Numbered from the stretch's first letter, positions 1 to 11,013 are shown. The stretch: 64,000 nt of DNA from Kingdonia uniflora (GCA_014058105.1 JACGCM010002435.1:2728001-2792000), one strand, 5' to 3'. Program-made: numbers and translations. Notes: generated from the letters alone by a model not told the origin.

Positions 1-183
1 AAGCAATAATACTACTTTAACAAAATCCTCCACTCGAGGTCGTGGCTTTTTGCCTATTTACAGGTTTTCCACGTTAAATCCCTTGTGTCAAGTGTTATCC
101 CTTATTTAATTCTTGTCATAGTAGTTCTTGGTGTAAGGATCGATTTCAAGCTATTTCGAGCTTTGCGAAATCTGGTCCCTACA
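1..183 (+). repeat. 3' end of a family I Tat-like 5' LTR
   Basis: The segment ends in ccctaca immediately before a primer-binding-like site. It matches the ends of the LTRs at 14084-14598 and 12520-13098 in order: an aagcaataa block, the gaggtcgtgg motif, ttttccacg, ttggtgtaag and the closing gaaatttggcc-like block. The LTR start lies left of the window, so length and target duplication cannot be judged. It belongs to a different LTR family from the LTR that closes this region at 12281-13469. Confidence 0.8.
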
Positions 184-203
184 TTTGGCACTGTCTGTGG
201 GAA
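184..203 (+). other. Primer binding site of the left family I element
   Basis: The 20 bases starting tttggcactgtctgtggg directly follow the LTR end. The same position after the element B LTR (14599) reads tttggcaccgtttgtggg, and after the element C LTR (34824) tttggcgctatctgtg. Position and conservation mark it as the minus-strand primer site. I do not assign the tRNA. Confidence 0.7.
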
Positions 204-267
204 CGCACGGCTTTTCCACGTACTTAAGAGCCACGATAAATACTCATCAGTCAAGTAGTATTCAATT

Positions 268-468
268 ATGACTTGAGCACGTCAATCTTCGGGAGCTCAG
301 CCTGAAAGTTCAAGGGGGCCTGATCGGGTTGCCGAACTTCAGGCGAGCTTAATTGCCGAAGCCGAGAAGCGGAGTCAGCTCGAGCGTCTGTTATTGGCAG
401 ATCGAGAGCTCCGTGAGAAGGAGTCAGAACGAGAGCGTCAAGATCGAGTTCTGGAGACAAAGAAATAA
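268..468 (+). pseudogene. gag N-terminal stub of the left family I element
   Basis: This is a 66-codon reading frame opening with ATG shortly after the primer site, with a TGA at codon 3 and a TAA at 466-468. The remaining residues are highly charged and Glu/Arg-rich (around AEKRSQLERLL and EKESERERQDR), a helical profile similar to the start of gag in element B at 14679. Codons after about 66 are missing: the sequence passes within about 25 bases to a segment that in element B lies 3.4 kb further on, so the capsid region, protease and most of RT are deleted. Confidence 0.6.
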
Positions 469-487
469 GAAGCTCATATGTTATCTT

Positions 488-2545
488 TTCAAATAAAAGC
501 TCAAACACTATTTTCCAGCACATCCTGTCAAAGTCATGACAAACTACCCACTTCGAGACGTATTGTCTAAAAAAGAGAAATCCAGACGAATACAACAGTG
601 GTCCGTCAGTTTGGAGGAGCACGAAATCAAATTCGAGCAGCGAATTTTAGAAAAGGGGCAAGCAGTTGCTGATTTTCTAGCAGACTTTCCTGTTTCAGAT
701 CCTGACTGGGAAGAACATGATCCAGATCTCGTCGAAGATGCAGCAGATGATTTTCCACCCTTCAAATCTTTTGATGATCGAGCATCATCGATATCTCAAA
801 AAGGGTGGAGGCTCCTCACCGATGGTTCAGCAGGACCCACAGGGTCAGGAATTGGGATCATTTTCATTACACCTTCCAACGACAGAATTAAGAAATTTAT
901 CCATCTTGACTTCGAAGCCTCGAACAATGTTACAGAGTACGAGGCACTCATTCATGGTCTGGATATGGCTCTTGAACTCGGAATCACTGAAATCTCGACC
1001 TACACAGACTCTCTTCTAATCGTTCTTCACTACTCATAACATTATAAGAAGAACGGCATCATGGTCGATTATGCAGCTTTGGTTGCAAAAAAGATAAACA
1101 AATTTCACAAAGTTACGCTTGAATACCTCCCTCGAGGAGAGAATCGCCACGCCGACTCCTTGGCTTACTTAGCCAGAGTATTGGGTTCAAAATCAAAACA
1201 CCTTCAAATCGAAGTTATTTCTAGCCCCAGTATTAATCGTACTACAATATATGCAATTAACACTGGGGGCGATGAGATGGCGGAAGATGATTGAAGGAAA
1301 CCATTCGTTATTTATCTCGGTCCAGATAACTCATGCAATGGGCCACTACCAGATGATCCACAACAGCGTAGACACATTATCGAGAATTCAAAGCGCTACA
1401 CAGTCCAACCAAATGGCAATCTCTACAAACGTTCAGTCACCGGTCCATACCTCAAGTGCCTCTCAAAGGAACTTACCGACAAGATGCTTCGAGATCTACA
1501 TGAAGGTACCTGCAGATCCCATACCGCAGGACGAGCTCTTGCTAACAGAGCTATTACCCAAGGAGTGTTCTGGCCAGGGATGCGGAAGCAAGCTGAAGAA
1601 TACTCACGGAAATACGACGCATGTCAGCGTCATGGGAATCAAATTTGGGCCCCTGCCCTCGAAATCCATGCCAGTAAGGTATACTAGCCGTTCAAGCTAT
1701 GGGCACTCGATCTAGTTGGTGAATTCCCCAATACTCCTGGTAACCGGAAATTTCTCATTGTTGCCACAGATTACTTCACTAAATGGGTCAAAACAGTTCC
1801 TCCATGCAGAACTCGAGAAGAAGAGGTCATTTCTTTCATTTGGCAGCATATCATCACAAGATTCGGTTGTCCCTATTTGATCCGTATCGATAACGGTCCT
1901 CAGTTCGTTGGAGCCAAGGTCGTAGCATTTCTCAACAAACACAACATAATCCATTCTCCATCAAACCCGTACTACCCCCAAGGAAACGGACAGGCGGAGA
2001 TCACAAACAAAATCATCATGGATGGTCTCAAAAAGCACTTTATGTCGCAGAAGAAGGGCAACTGGATACGTGAATTACCTCACGTCTTATGGGCTTATCG
2101 AACTACACCCCGTAAGTCAATACAGTACTCTCCTTTTTTACTTGCCTATGGAACTAAAGCAGTGATCCCAACAAAGTACCACCATCCTGTAAGAGACCAC
2201 GAGCTCACAGACGAAGAAAATGAGTTCGAATTGGCGTGTAACCTCAATTGGATCGATGAGACACGAGATCGAGATATCGCAAATCTTGGTCGATATCATC
2301 AGACACTGGCAAATTCATATAACAAACGAGTTCGCACTCGGGAGTTCGCTATCAACGACTGGGTCCTTCGAAAAATCCCAGATAACAGAAATGATCAACA
2401 TGCTGGGAAACTAGCAAAAAACTGGGAAGGTCCTTTCATGGTCATAGGTTGAACTGGTCTGGGTTCATACTATCTCATGACGGAAGCCGGTGACAAAATT
2501 CCAAATCCATGGAATACAAGAAGATTAAAGTTATATCGACGCTGA
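488..2545 (+). pseudogene. pol: Decayed pol fragment: RNase H, second (archaeal-type) RNase H, integrase
   Basis: A single reading frame runs from the internal deletion to TGA at 2543. Four in-frame stops break it: 1037, 1292, 1685 and 2450. Comparison with element B suggests the stops at 1292 and 1685 replace Trp and the one at 2450 replaces Arg. Domains in order: the C-terminal part of the Ty3-type RNase H (TNYPLRDVLSKKEKS, ending AVADFLADF); a second RNase H with LLTDGSAG, NNVTEYEAL and a late RHADSLAYLA motif; an integrase zinc finger in which the first Cys of the usual C-x-x-C is Tyr (KYDACQRHG); the integrase core with WALDLVG, IRIDNGPQF and NGQAEITN, so D, D and E are present; and a C-terminal NWEGPF motif. 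Two RNases H before integrase are a hallmark of the plant Tat lineage of Ty3/gypsy. RT and protease are absent, so the copy cannot act alone. Confidence 0.9.
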
Positions 2546-2740
2546 ACAGCTCCTCTGTCGCTCAGCAACGCCCAATCCACCTCGAGGTTTCACCTCTAAT
2601 GTTTCTACAAACTCTTTTCAATAAATGAAATCTCTTTTTTATCACAAGAATCCCTGCTATACAGTTCCACTCATCTGCATTCATCTCCACCCAAGGGTTA
2701 AAACACAGTTTATACTAGCTCGATACCTAAGGGTAAAACC

Positions 2741-3515
2741 AACATCCAATATTGGTAATGGCATAAATAATACTAGCCTAACTTATGAGGATACTCATAT
2801 ATCCGAAGGTAGGGGTCATAACGAACCTCTTAGCCTGAAGATAACAAGCCTAAAGCACGAGTGAGGAAAATACTTGCTCGCTGCCGATAAGCTCTAACAT
2901 CCAATATTGGTAATGACATAAATAATACTAGCCTAACTCCTGAGGATACTCATACATCCGAAGGTGAGGACCATAACGAACCTCTTAGCCTGAAGATAAC
3001 AAGCCTAAAGCACGAGTGGGAAAAAAACTTGCTCGTTGCCGATAAGCTCCAGCATCTAATATTGGTAATGGCATAGATAATACTAGCCTAACTCCTGAGG
3101 ATACTCATATATCCGAAGGCGGGGGTCATAACGAACCTCTTAGCCTAAAGATAACAAGCCTAAAGCACGAGTGAGGAAAATACTTGCTCGCTGCCGATAA
3201 GCTCCAACATCCAATATTGGTAATGGCATAGATAATACTATGCCTAACTCCTTAGGATACCCATACATCCGAAAGTGGGGGCCATAACGAACCTCTTAGC
3301 CTGAAGATAACAAGCCTAAAGTACGAGTGAAGAAAAAACTTGCTCGCTGCCGATAAGCTCCAACATCCAATATTGGTAATGGCATAGATAATACTAGCCT
3401 AACTCCTGAGGATACTCATACATCCGAAGGTGGGGGCCATAACAAACCTCTTAGCCTGAAGATAACACGCCTAAAGCATGAGTGAGGACAAAACTTGCTC
3501 GATGCCGTTAAGCCT
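2741..3515 (+). repeat. 155-bp tandem array downstream of integrase (about 5 copies)
   Basis: Copies start at 2741, 2896, 3051, 3206 and 3362, marked by aacatccaatattggtaatg. Spacing is 155, 155, 155 and 156 bases. Each unit holds actcctgaggatactcata, cctcttagcctgaagataac and a gcacgagtg...cttgctcg block. Mismatches between copies are few. The array lies in the non-coding gap between the integrase stop and the antisense gene end. Element B has a different, shorter array at the same place. Confidence 0.95.
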
Positions 3516-3775
3516 CCCAAAAGTCAAAGTGTTGAAGCACATATAATATTTACTTCTACACCCACAGACTTCTTCTAATTCGATGGGTCAAACCAGAGAA
3601 TAACATCTACTGCAAGAGAAGAAAATGTTAGTTTCCAATATCAACATTTCAAATTACAATGCTCCTCTCAAGGGCCTACATCGAACACTGATCAATTCAA
3701 TCAGTCACTGAAGCATCAACATCTGTTAATTTCAAAAGGTACTCGTTATCAGAATTCAAGTCTATTTATTTTTAA

Positions 3776-5150
3776 TTATGCTAGATTTTCTTGATGAGAG
3801 AGTAGTCGACCTTCCCCCACAGCAGGAGTAGGTGAGACTGCACTCGAGCTTCCCCCTATTTTAGTCTTGGATGCCATGTATTCTAGAGCTCGTTCAGCAA
3901 TAATTTTTCTCCCTTGAGCTATCTGTTCAGCCGTCGTGGTCCCAATACCACGATCCATCACCCCAATCGGATCTATGCTCAAGATATCGAGTTTACATAC
4001 ACAAGTCCTCCCAAAGAAGCAATCTTGCATCAAATCCCTCTCAACCTGCAGAAATTTTATTTCCTCGATAAAAAATGCAACCAATGCGCTTAATTGCCGT
4101 TGATGCAAAGCTTCACCGTCACATTTATCTTGCTCATGAACTACTAGTTCCTTAAAGGATTGGTGAGTAACCGCATCACGCTTGCTATCCCTCAAACGAT
4201 GAGCTTTCGATTCAGCCAATTTTGCTGTTAATTGAGCAATACGTTCACTCATCTGCCTCGTAAGGTCTATCGACTTCTGTCGAGAATTTGTTAGGTCAAT
4301 ACGCATATTCTCCACTAACTCCTCTTTTTGACGAAGGAATTCCTTCATCCCTCGACTTCCCTCTCCAAAAGCAATTTCACCATCCTTTTTATCCAATTCT
4401 AATTTGAGATCCTTCTCATACATCATTTCCCGTGCACGTAATTCCCGCTCCAATTCGGTAATTTGAGCACAGAGTTGATTAATTCTTTCATTCATCTCCA
4501 TATTACGTTGCACCGCCCTCCTCACATTTCCGCGGACGTGGGCCAAATTGCCCACCAAACTTTTGCTATTGGCTTGAACCTCTGCTAAATCAGCCCTGCT
4601 CTTAGCCTCTCTCTCTTTTAAATGACGTAAATCAGCCTTCAAACGATCTAACATGGCGATCAAACTATCACGTATTTGTGCAGAGTTACGCAATTCTAAA
4701 TCTTTGCCTACAATACTACTGCTCAATTTTTCAAAATCAGCCTCAGACACAGCCAAGTTAGTTCGCGCAGTATCCAGGTCGATCTCTCTCTTTAACAACT
4801 GCTCGTTCAAAGCACGAATATTATATTTTATATCAGATATCTCGTCATTCAATGCTCTAATACGGTATTCGGATAACTCAGCATCGTACCAAGAACCTGA
4901 CGCCGCTCTTTCCTTCAACTCAGCACGGTTGCTGATAAGTTGGTTCAAAGCCAAATCCCTGCTCAAAAGTGTTGCAGTCTTATCCTCGACTTGGCTCTTA
5001 GCTTCTTCGAGCTTTAGAGAAAGCTTTACATTATCATCCAATCGATCTTCATACTGAGAGATCATAGCCTCATATTCTTCTGTATACTCAATATTATACA
5101 AAAGAGTTTGCTCTTCTCTCTCTCTCTGGCAACATCTAGCTCCTTCTGCA
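3776..5150 (-). CDS. Antisense coiled-coil protein, long last exon (family I)
   Basis: On the strand opposite to gag-pol lies an open frame of 441 codons starting inside the exon at 5101; it is the largest intact frame in the window. The exon probably begins near 5149, after an acceptor reading ctgttatgcag on the minus strand; a GA-rich indel just after it now separates the exon start from the long frame. The protein is almost entirely charged heptad-like sequence (for example EYRIRALNDEISDIKYNIRA and ELEREL), predicting long coiled coil, with a less charged Ser/Gly-rich tail. It is clearly homologous to the antisense frame at 21580-21963 in element B, which has AQYRIRMLEVEAKEV at the matching place. 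No enzymatic motif is visible; a structural or nuclear accessory role is inference. Host myosin-like genes could be confused with it, but its position and second copy tie it to the retroelement. Confidence 0.7.
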
Positions 5151-5419
5151 TAACAGTTAGCAGGGACTCACAACATCAGTACCTAATTGGGAAGCAGATC
5201 GACAGAAGCATACTGACAAACTTGCAGAATAGATACCTGTAAGCTCAAGAGAGCCAGTGCCCCCTTGGCCTACTAGTCAGGAAACAAGCTTTGATCGTAA
5301 GGCAGAGTGTACATACACAAACCTCTTGAACTAGAACAAACTTACAAGGTACATATCCCTTCTTCTATTAAATTCATGTTCATCTAGTTATTAATTTATC
5401 TGAATTATCTAACCTGCAA

Positions 5420-6378
5420 ATCAGCAGAGGAGTTTTTCTCCACTTCAAGCAGGTCCTCTAAGTCCACAACTCTGAGGCGCAAGCTTTCTATCTCCTACAA
5501 TACGAGGTTTCATAAGAAAAATGTTGTTGACATCAAACAGCAGTATAATATTACAAAGCTCGAGTTCATGTTTCACAACCGATGTTATATTATACGATCA
5601 TTCTACCTGATTAATAGTTTCCTGATTATCGACAACGGTCTTTTCAGCAACATTCAGACGTCCTCCATTTCCTCAACCTCCTCTTCATCCACAATTTCCT
5701 TCTCCTCATAATTCCCTTCGCTAAATGCCAAAATCTACGCCTTTGTATACCTCAGCTGGTAGAGCTTCCCTGCAAATTTGTTCCGAGAAGTAGCAGACGC
5801 GGAAACCAATCGTTCCGCTTCAGCTATACTATTGGCCCTAACTTCCTTCAGCTTTAGGGCAACAACTTCCCTTTCTTTCTCCAGCTCCAACTGAAAAGCT
5901 TCCCTCTCCCGAGTCAAGCTCTCTTCAAACTGGTTTTTCTCTCCCTCGAGCTGGGAAATCCTCCTTTCCAGCTCAATAGACCTATCCTGGAGACCAAGCT
6001 GAACCCCCCTCAGAGCACGAGCAAACTACAACGATAAATAAGTCAGCTCGAGACGACAAAACAATGCGAAAAAACTAAATATTTACTAACCTTCTTAAAC
6101 TCATCTTCAACAATAGTAACCCCATTCTCTCGAGCTTTAGCTCGACATTGTTCCTCCATGAGACCGGTTTCAACCTCAAAATGCGGCCTCAAGTCAGCCC
6201 CCTCAGCGATCTTAACGCTTTCCTCTAACACCACCTGCGTCTTTACGGGAGGAGTTACCTTCCTCCTCTTACTGCTATCGTCTACACTGTCCGACGTAGC
6301 AGAACAAGAAGCAGCCCCCCTTTTCACGGCCTTCTTCTTCCCAAGATTCCGAACAACGGTGTTGGACACAGTGGCCAT
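5420..6378 (-). CDS. Antisense gene, upstream exons with NLS-like cluster (family I)
   Basis: Three minus-strand exons precede the long coiled-coil exon. The first (6378 to 6092) starts MATVSNTVVRNLGKKK and carries basic clusters KKKAVKRG and SKRRKV, candidate nuclear localisation signals; it ends at AAG/GTTAGT. The second starts after cgttgtag at 6028 and is coiled coil (REREAFQLELEKEREVVALK), running into an acidic stretch EIVDEEEVEEMEDV; one TAG interrupts it. A short third exon (about 5422-5495) encodes SLRLRVVDLEDLLEVEKNSS and is bounded by attgtag and CAG/GTTAGA. The same exon order is found in element B: NLS cluster SSKKRKV at 23031-23264, acidic DAEEEPDV at 22594-22857, and LRLRIEDLEKELAKEHNSS at 22390-22500. 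Conserved introns point to a gene that is, or was, transcribed from the antisense strand. Confidence 0.65.
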
Positions 6379-6560
6379 GTTATGATCAAGATAAGTTTTT
6401 TTACTTTAACTGATACATATTCAAGCAGACAAAACTAAAGTAGAAGCTATTATAGAATGAAAAATTTGTTTACAATGTCGAAGCATAAACAAGAAAGTAT
6501 TACCAGTTACAAAGATAAAGGCACAACAGTACCATCAGTTACACATACAAAAGCTACAAC
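6379..6560. other. Junction between family I and family II sequence
   Basis: To the left, the antisense exons match element B. To the right (from about 6563) the antisense frame matches element C (37680-37967). No LTR, TIR or target duplication is seen at the switch, so it looks like a deletion or recombination joint rather than a clean insertion. The exact breakpoint is not resolved by eye. Confidence 0.5.
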
Positions 6561-6562
6561 TT

Positions 6563-7150
6563 AATACACAGGGGGATTGGCTCAATCTGCCTCATTGGGT
6601 TCAGAGACATTGATACTTTTGGCTCAAACTAGCATCGGGAGTAGTAACCTGATGCTTGACGGTTGGCTCTACCCTCAAAGAAATTTTTACCATTGTTGGA
6701 GCCAAGCTCACATCCTCTACACCGATATTCAACAGAGGTTTAGGCACAAAATGCTCGAAAGTCTCATAATCATAGCCAAAATCTTACTTTCGAGCTCTAC
6801 CACTTTCTCTGCATGGTGGTCGACCATGGCCAACTTCTCCTTCGAAGCATCAGCCCGAATCTAAAAGATATACCGCTCCAGCTCAAACACGAGAGTGTTC
6901 AAGGACATAATGGTCCCCTTCGACACATCCTCAGACTCGCTAGTGTCTTTTACCCTTCTGCTAGATACCTTCTTGGATTTCCTAAAGTACAGTCCCCAAG
7001 ACAAAACCTGGCAAAGAAAACCATCAGACCAAAAAACCCACCAAGAAGTACTACATGACTGATAACAAAGAACACAACTACATGTCGCACAACAGGCTCA
7101 AAACTACACCCAACTTCGTCAGGGTCAAACATGCAGAGCTGCACTAGCGA
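6563..7150 (-). pseudogene. C-terminal coiled-coil exons of a family II antisense gene (decayed)
   Basis: Minus-strand translation gives SKGTIMSLNTLVFELERYIF followed by ADASKEKLAMVDHHAEKVVELESKI, which aligns with AKGTIMSLNTRVTELEREIF in element C at 37680-37967. Several stops follow. The upstream exon (about 7140-7085) encodes QLCMFDPDEVG and matches HLCAKNPDEAG of element C. An acceptor tttgccag lies near 7016. The region between 7150 and about 7790 continues the same gene but is broken by stops and frameshifts, and I cannot assign domains in it. Confidence 0.55.
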
Positions 7151-7789
7151 CTCTACATTGGTTCGAGCAACCCTTTTTTTTCATTTTTTAGTCGTGAGCA
7201 GAGCAGTATCACTTGCAGTTAGAACAACCACAATTTGATCATGCATCCTTTATAGGGCTGACGACCCAGGGGCTTGCGAACTTGACTCCTTCCCCATAGC
7301 CTTACCTTCCCCCTTTTGAGAAACTCGTGATAACTCTTTATGGGTAGAGACCCTTCAAGGTACGATTGGTGGAGTACTTGTACCCGAACTCCCTCGTTCG
7401 GCCCTTAGAATGTAAGTGCTCTTCGATCTTGTGAGTTTATCATACACCATCTCCCCCAAACCTCCTTGCGGAGTGAAGTTTATCTTTTTTTCAAAGGACC
7501 TTTTAACTATCTTCTTCTACCTCCTTCTGAATAACTTTAACCTTCGAAAGATCTTGTTTGGTCGATCGTCATTCTTGTCGATCTAATCGTTTAGATAGTA
7601 GCAAAAACTGTCGGGCACTCCTCTTCAAGGCATTATAAATGAGAGGGTTGAAGTTAATGACATATCGAAGGAATACACTTGGAAAAATAATCAAATAACA
7701 CTTACCTCGATTGAAAACTCTATATTTTAACGCGAGCACCTCTTCACCTTTGAGGTTCTCATAATTCCCCAGCACAATAGCAAGGTTAA

Positions 7790-8147
7790 TATCCTACCCT
7801 CGGCCAGTTGAGCACAAGTCGAATATCTAGGGCTTGTCAAGATGACATTGAATGTGATATGTCTTGCCTTTCGGGTTACTCTTCTTCGAGTAAAAGGTGA
7901 CAATATCCACACACTCCAATAAAGGCCTTCCTTTGGCCAACAACTCTTCATTCAAGGCACCCATGATTTTTATCGTCTCATAAAAGTTATTATTCATTTG
8001 GCAATAGGCCACATTCTAGAAATTCAACACCTCCTTCATCAGACACTGAAGGGGGAGCTCTATACCAAACCTAATTTTCCCTCAGAATGCCATTATTCCA
8101 TTTACGGGAACATCCACGAAGGAAAATTTTGGTCTACAGGGAATTAG
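7790..8147 (-). pseudogene. Transposase_28-like domain of the family II antisense gene
   Basis: The minus strand encodes LPLQCLMKEVLNF, then QMNNNFYETIKIMGALNEEL, GRPLLECVDIVTFYSKK and TYHIQCHLDKP. This closely parallels element C at 38826-39120 (LPLQKLVKEVLNYWDV, QINGNFYEIIRVIEGMNKEL, TYHIQCHPEKP). The pattern of a hydrophobic LPL block, a short 'NFY/NMW' block and a Tyr/Trp-rich closing block resembles the Pfam family described as putative gypsy type transposon (Transposase_28), judged from memory of that family. Its biochemical role is unknown. Single stops interrupt the frame and a 193-bp tandem repeat separates it from its N-terminal part. Confidence 0.6.
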
Positions 8148-8680
8148 GTAGATGCCTTACCTACCAGATTATACTTTTTCAAAAATTGGCTGAGCCTTTT
8201 ATGCTTGGAGGACTGACTTTCTCAAACTAGGTACCATCGTCCTCTGTATCTTCGTCACCATCATCATTCTCACTGCCAACATCCTCCTAGATTATACTTT
8301 TAAAAAAATTGGTTGAACCTTTTTTGCTTCGAGGACTGAGGTAGAAGCCTTACCTACCAGATTATACTTTTTCAAAAATTGGTTGAGCCTTTTTTGCTTG
8401 GAGGACTGACTTTCTCAAACCAGGTACCATCATCCTCTGTATCTTCGTCACCATCATTATTCTCACTGCCAACATCCTCCTAGATTATACTTTTAAAAAA
8501 ATTGGTTGAACCTTTTTTGCTTCGAGGACTGAGGTAGAAGCCTTACCTACCAGATTATACTTTTTCAAAAATTGGTTGAGCCTTTTTTGCTTGGAGGACT
8601 GACTTTCTCAAACCAGGTACCATCGTCCTCTGTATCTTCGTCACCATCATCATTCTCACTGCCAACATCTTCCCCATTTT
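8148..8680. repeat. 193-bp tandem repeat inside the antisense gene (about 2.8 copies)
   Basis: Copies begin at 8148, 8341 and 8534 with gtaga(t/a)gccttacctacc; the third runs to about 8680. Each full unit contains a smaller internal duplication around agattatactttt...aaattggttga. The unit length is not a multiple of three, so it shifts the antisense reading frame. Copies are nearly identical, so the expansion is recent relative to the decay of the gene around it. The plus-strand Ser/Pro-rich frame at 8572-9006 is a shadow of the acidic antisense protein. Confidence 0.9.
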
Positions 8681-8683
8681 CCT

Positions 8684-8972
8684 CCTCACCTTCTCTTTCT
8701 TCAACTTTACCTTCTTCTCTTACTGGGTTATTCCCATCTACCCCGTCCTCACCTTCCTCTTTGTCACTCTATCCAACTACCCATGCCCTTCTACGCCTTC
8801 ATCTCACAGATTCGACGCCAGGACCAATGATTGCTAGAAGCGCAACATCTGCTATCTGTAACTCCTCCAAATCACTATTACTTTCTTCTTCTTGCCTAGA
8901 AGTACTCGGCCTATTCATTACATCCTTAACATCATCAATTAGCCTCATCGTCGAAGACTTATGGGTATGCAT
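8684..8972 (-). pseudogene. N-terminal acidic segment of the family II antisense gene
   Basis: The minus-strand frame starts MHTHKSSTMRLIDD near 8972 and continues with SDLEELQIADVALLAII and then a run of Glu, Asp and Gly (KVEEREGEEENGEDVG). Element C has the same layout at 39206-39597: a start ending in RMRLIDKDGDVINE, then a Glu-rich run and a Trp-containing exit. Shared MRLID and the acidic linker make this the true N-terminus of the long antisense protein. The frame is broken by stops between these blocks. Confidence 0.55.
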
Positions 8973-9000
8973 TCAATACCCTATAGAAGAAGATATAACC

Positions 9001-9880
9001 AATTAGCTCAATATCTTCGAGTTTAAACCCCTCATTAACCCTATTACACCAGCCTTGGTGATATGTGAAGTATTACCCATCCGACATACCTAGACCGGAC
9101 TCGAAGGAACACCTGGCTGAATCTCCAATCAGATGGAAAACTCACCTAAACATCCACTTGAAGGTAACATTTAATAGGTATACACCAAAATCGTTGTCTC
9201 AGTCAAACCCTCCTCTACCCTAACCAGTCCAAAACCCATTATCTTCCCTAAACCCACATAATCCACCATTAATAGCAGACACCAAGCTTTTCCTAATCTA
9301 GATTACCAAATTCAAGCATAAAGCAAAAGAAGAGAGATAAAGTGGAGAACAAGGGTAGGGAGGACATACCTTACCTGGCGTTATCAGGCAGTCTTCAACA
9401 ATAGTTACAATTAGAACACGAATTGCAGAGTTTTTCTTCTTTCCTTCAGATGAAAATTTAAGAGTTGAATACAAAATATTTGTTTCTCTCTCTCTCCCCT
9501 TAAATAAATAAATTTCAAACCGTATCGGTTTTCACAACTACCATCATTACCCCCACTAACTCCACTCTTTCTCAGCACTTCACCTTCCCTTAATAATTCA
9601 AGCAAATTGTCCCTTATGAACTTTTCCTACCTCTCTAATCGCTTTGACCACCTAGATTTTCTAGCTTCACGCCTCAATTTCCTCTTCGAGCTCTTCAAAT
9701 TAAATTGACAAACACCCTCGTCTATACAATCTCCCTTAATTTCTTGATTAACATCAGCCCCTTTCTCTGTGTCTTAAATCAAAATATCATTGGTATACCC
9801 AAGTGATTATTGCAAATTGAAGCCTCAAATAAAAGGATCACATACATTTTTGACACGCCAATCATCATCATACCCTAAAC
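9001..9880. other. Leader and promoter-like region of the long antisense gene
   Basis: No sense-strand gene is seen. Read on the minus strand it holds a TATTTAAG motif followed by an AG-rich tract (plus strand 9483-9510) that recurs at 40025-40050 in element C, also upstream of the MRLID start. The short minus-strand frame 9411-9605 overlaps this motif and shares YLRGERE with a frame at 39780-40124; I regard it as leader sequence rather than a separate protein. Confidence 0.4.
9483..9515 (-). promoter_or_regulatory. TATA-like motif with GA-rich tract, antisense promoter candidate
   Basis: On the minus strand TATTTATTTAAGGGG is followed by GAGAGAGAGA. Element C has TATTTAAGAGG followed by GAGAGAGAG at 40025-40048. 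Position about 0.5 kb upstream of the antisense start in both, plus motif conservation, suggests a promoter and leader. No transcript data are available here. Confidence 0.35.
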
Positions 9881-11013
9881 TATGGCTGTACACAAAACCC
9901 GCCAACCCGGGAAACCGACCCGGACCGATCCAAACCGACGGGTTCTGTCCAGTTTTGATCACAACCCGGGTCGGTTTCAGTTTAATATTTAATAACCCGA
10001 TTATTATCGGTTCGGTTTTTAATTATTAGGTTCGGTAACCGGGTTGGACCCGAACTGACCTTTTACTATTTAACCTCAAACTAAACCTAACAACTAATCC
10101 TAACAGCCACACTTCTCCTCCTCCTCCTTCCTCTCTCTCTCTCTCCCTCCCTCCAAGCATCAAACATTTGAAACTCTTTGTTTTGGATACCATGGTATCA
10201 CTAAGCTCGAGACCAAATGATCTTCTAAGGTGATGAGCGAAACGAAGCCAATCGATATCTCAAAGCTGTCGATTCGATCCCTCGCTTCAACCTCGCTTCA
10301 AACTCACTGCAAGAAGATAATCATAGTTTAGAATCCATTTTTTTGTTTGTGGGAAGAATATCACAAATTGTGGGCCATACCCATCAATGTGATTATGGCT
10401 AGAAAAGTCCATCTGATGATTACTCATACTCTTTGTTTGCTTTAGGGACCACTGCTATTGAATCTCTTTAATGGTTATGATTCTTGTGAACTTGTGATCA
10501 TGTCATTCAAAATGCAATATTGATTATTGTGGTAATGGTGGGTCATGGTCATTTTTTTCTTTATCTTTTTTCCCCTTTTGAAGCTACTAATCATCTCTAG
10601 TGACTCTCATAATCACTAAGCCAGAGTTCAAAAGCCCTCTCTTTCTCTTTGTTGATAGGTTGCCTCAAGAAGGTTCTTTGTGATATGGGTTCTTTGTGAA
10701 TGAGGTATATCCCTGTTAAAAAAGCAACTACTGTTAAAAAAGAAAGGGTTTCAACCTCTAAAAAAGTCAGCTAAGGTTTGAAGAGCCAATCTCCTTTACT
10801 CTTTTGAACTCCTTGTCAAATGAATTTTATTTTCCTTCTATAACACAACCCGAATTACAGACCCGGACCGACCCGACTGTTCCGGTTCGGTTTTGGTTCA
10901 GGTTTTGGGGGTAGTCAGTTCGGGTCCGGTTTATAAAGGTTAGAACCCGAGATATCTCGGTCGGTTCAGGCCCAGGCCTAAATCCGGGCTGACCTGACTC
11001 GTGTACAACCCAA
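9881..11013. mobile_element. Non-autonomous hAT-like element, 1.13 kb
   Basis: An exact 8-bp target duplication ccctaaac flanks it (9873-9880 and 11014-11021). Ends are imperfect inverted repeats: left tatggctgtacac, right (reverse complement) ttgggttgtacac. Subterminal regions on both sides are full of ccgacccgg / cggttcgg motifs, typical of plant hAT subterminal repeats. No transposase frame is present, so it would need a helper. It lies within the antisense leader side of the family II remnant. Confidence 0.85.

Noticed and set aside
2741..3515. Tandem array as a CRISPR or centromeric satellite
   Set aside because: Units are contiguous with no spacers, and the array is short and embedded in one retroelement.
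4653..5057. 134-codon plus-strand frame
   Set aside because: It is the shadow of the 441-codon antisense coiled coil.
8572..9006. 144-codon Ser/Pro-rich plus-strand frame
   Set aside because: It is the complement of the acidic antisense protein and its tandem repeat; composition explains the openness.
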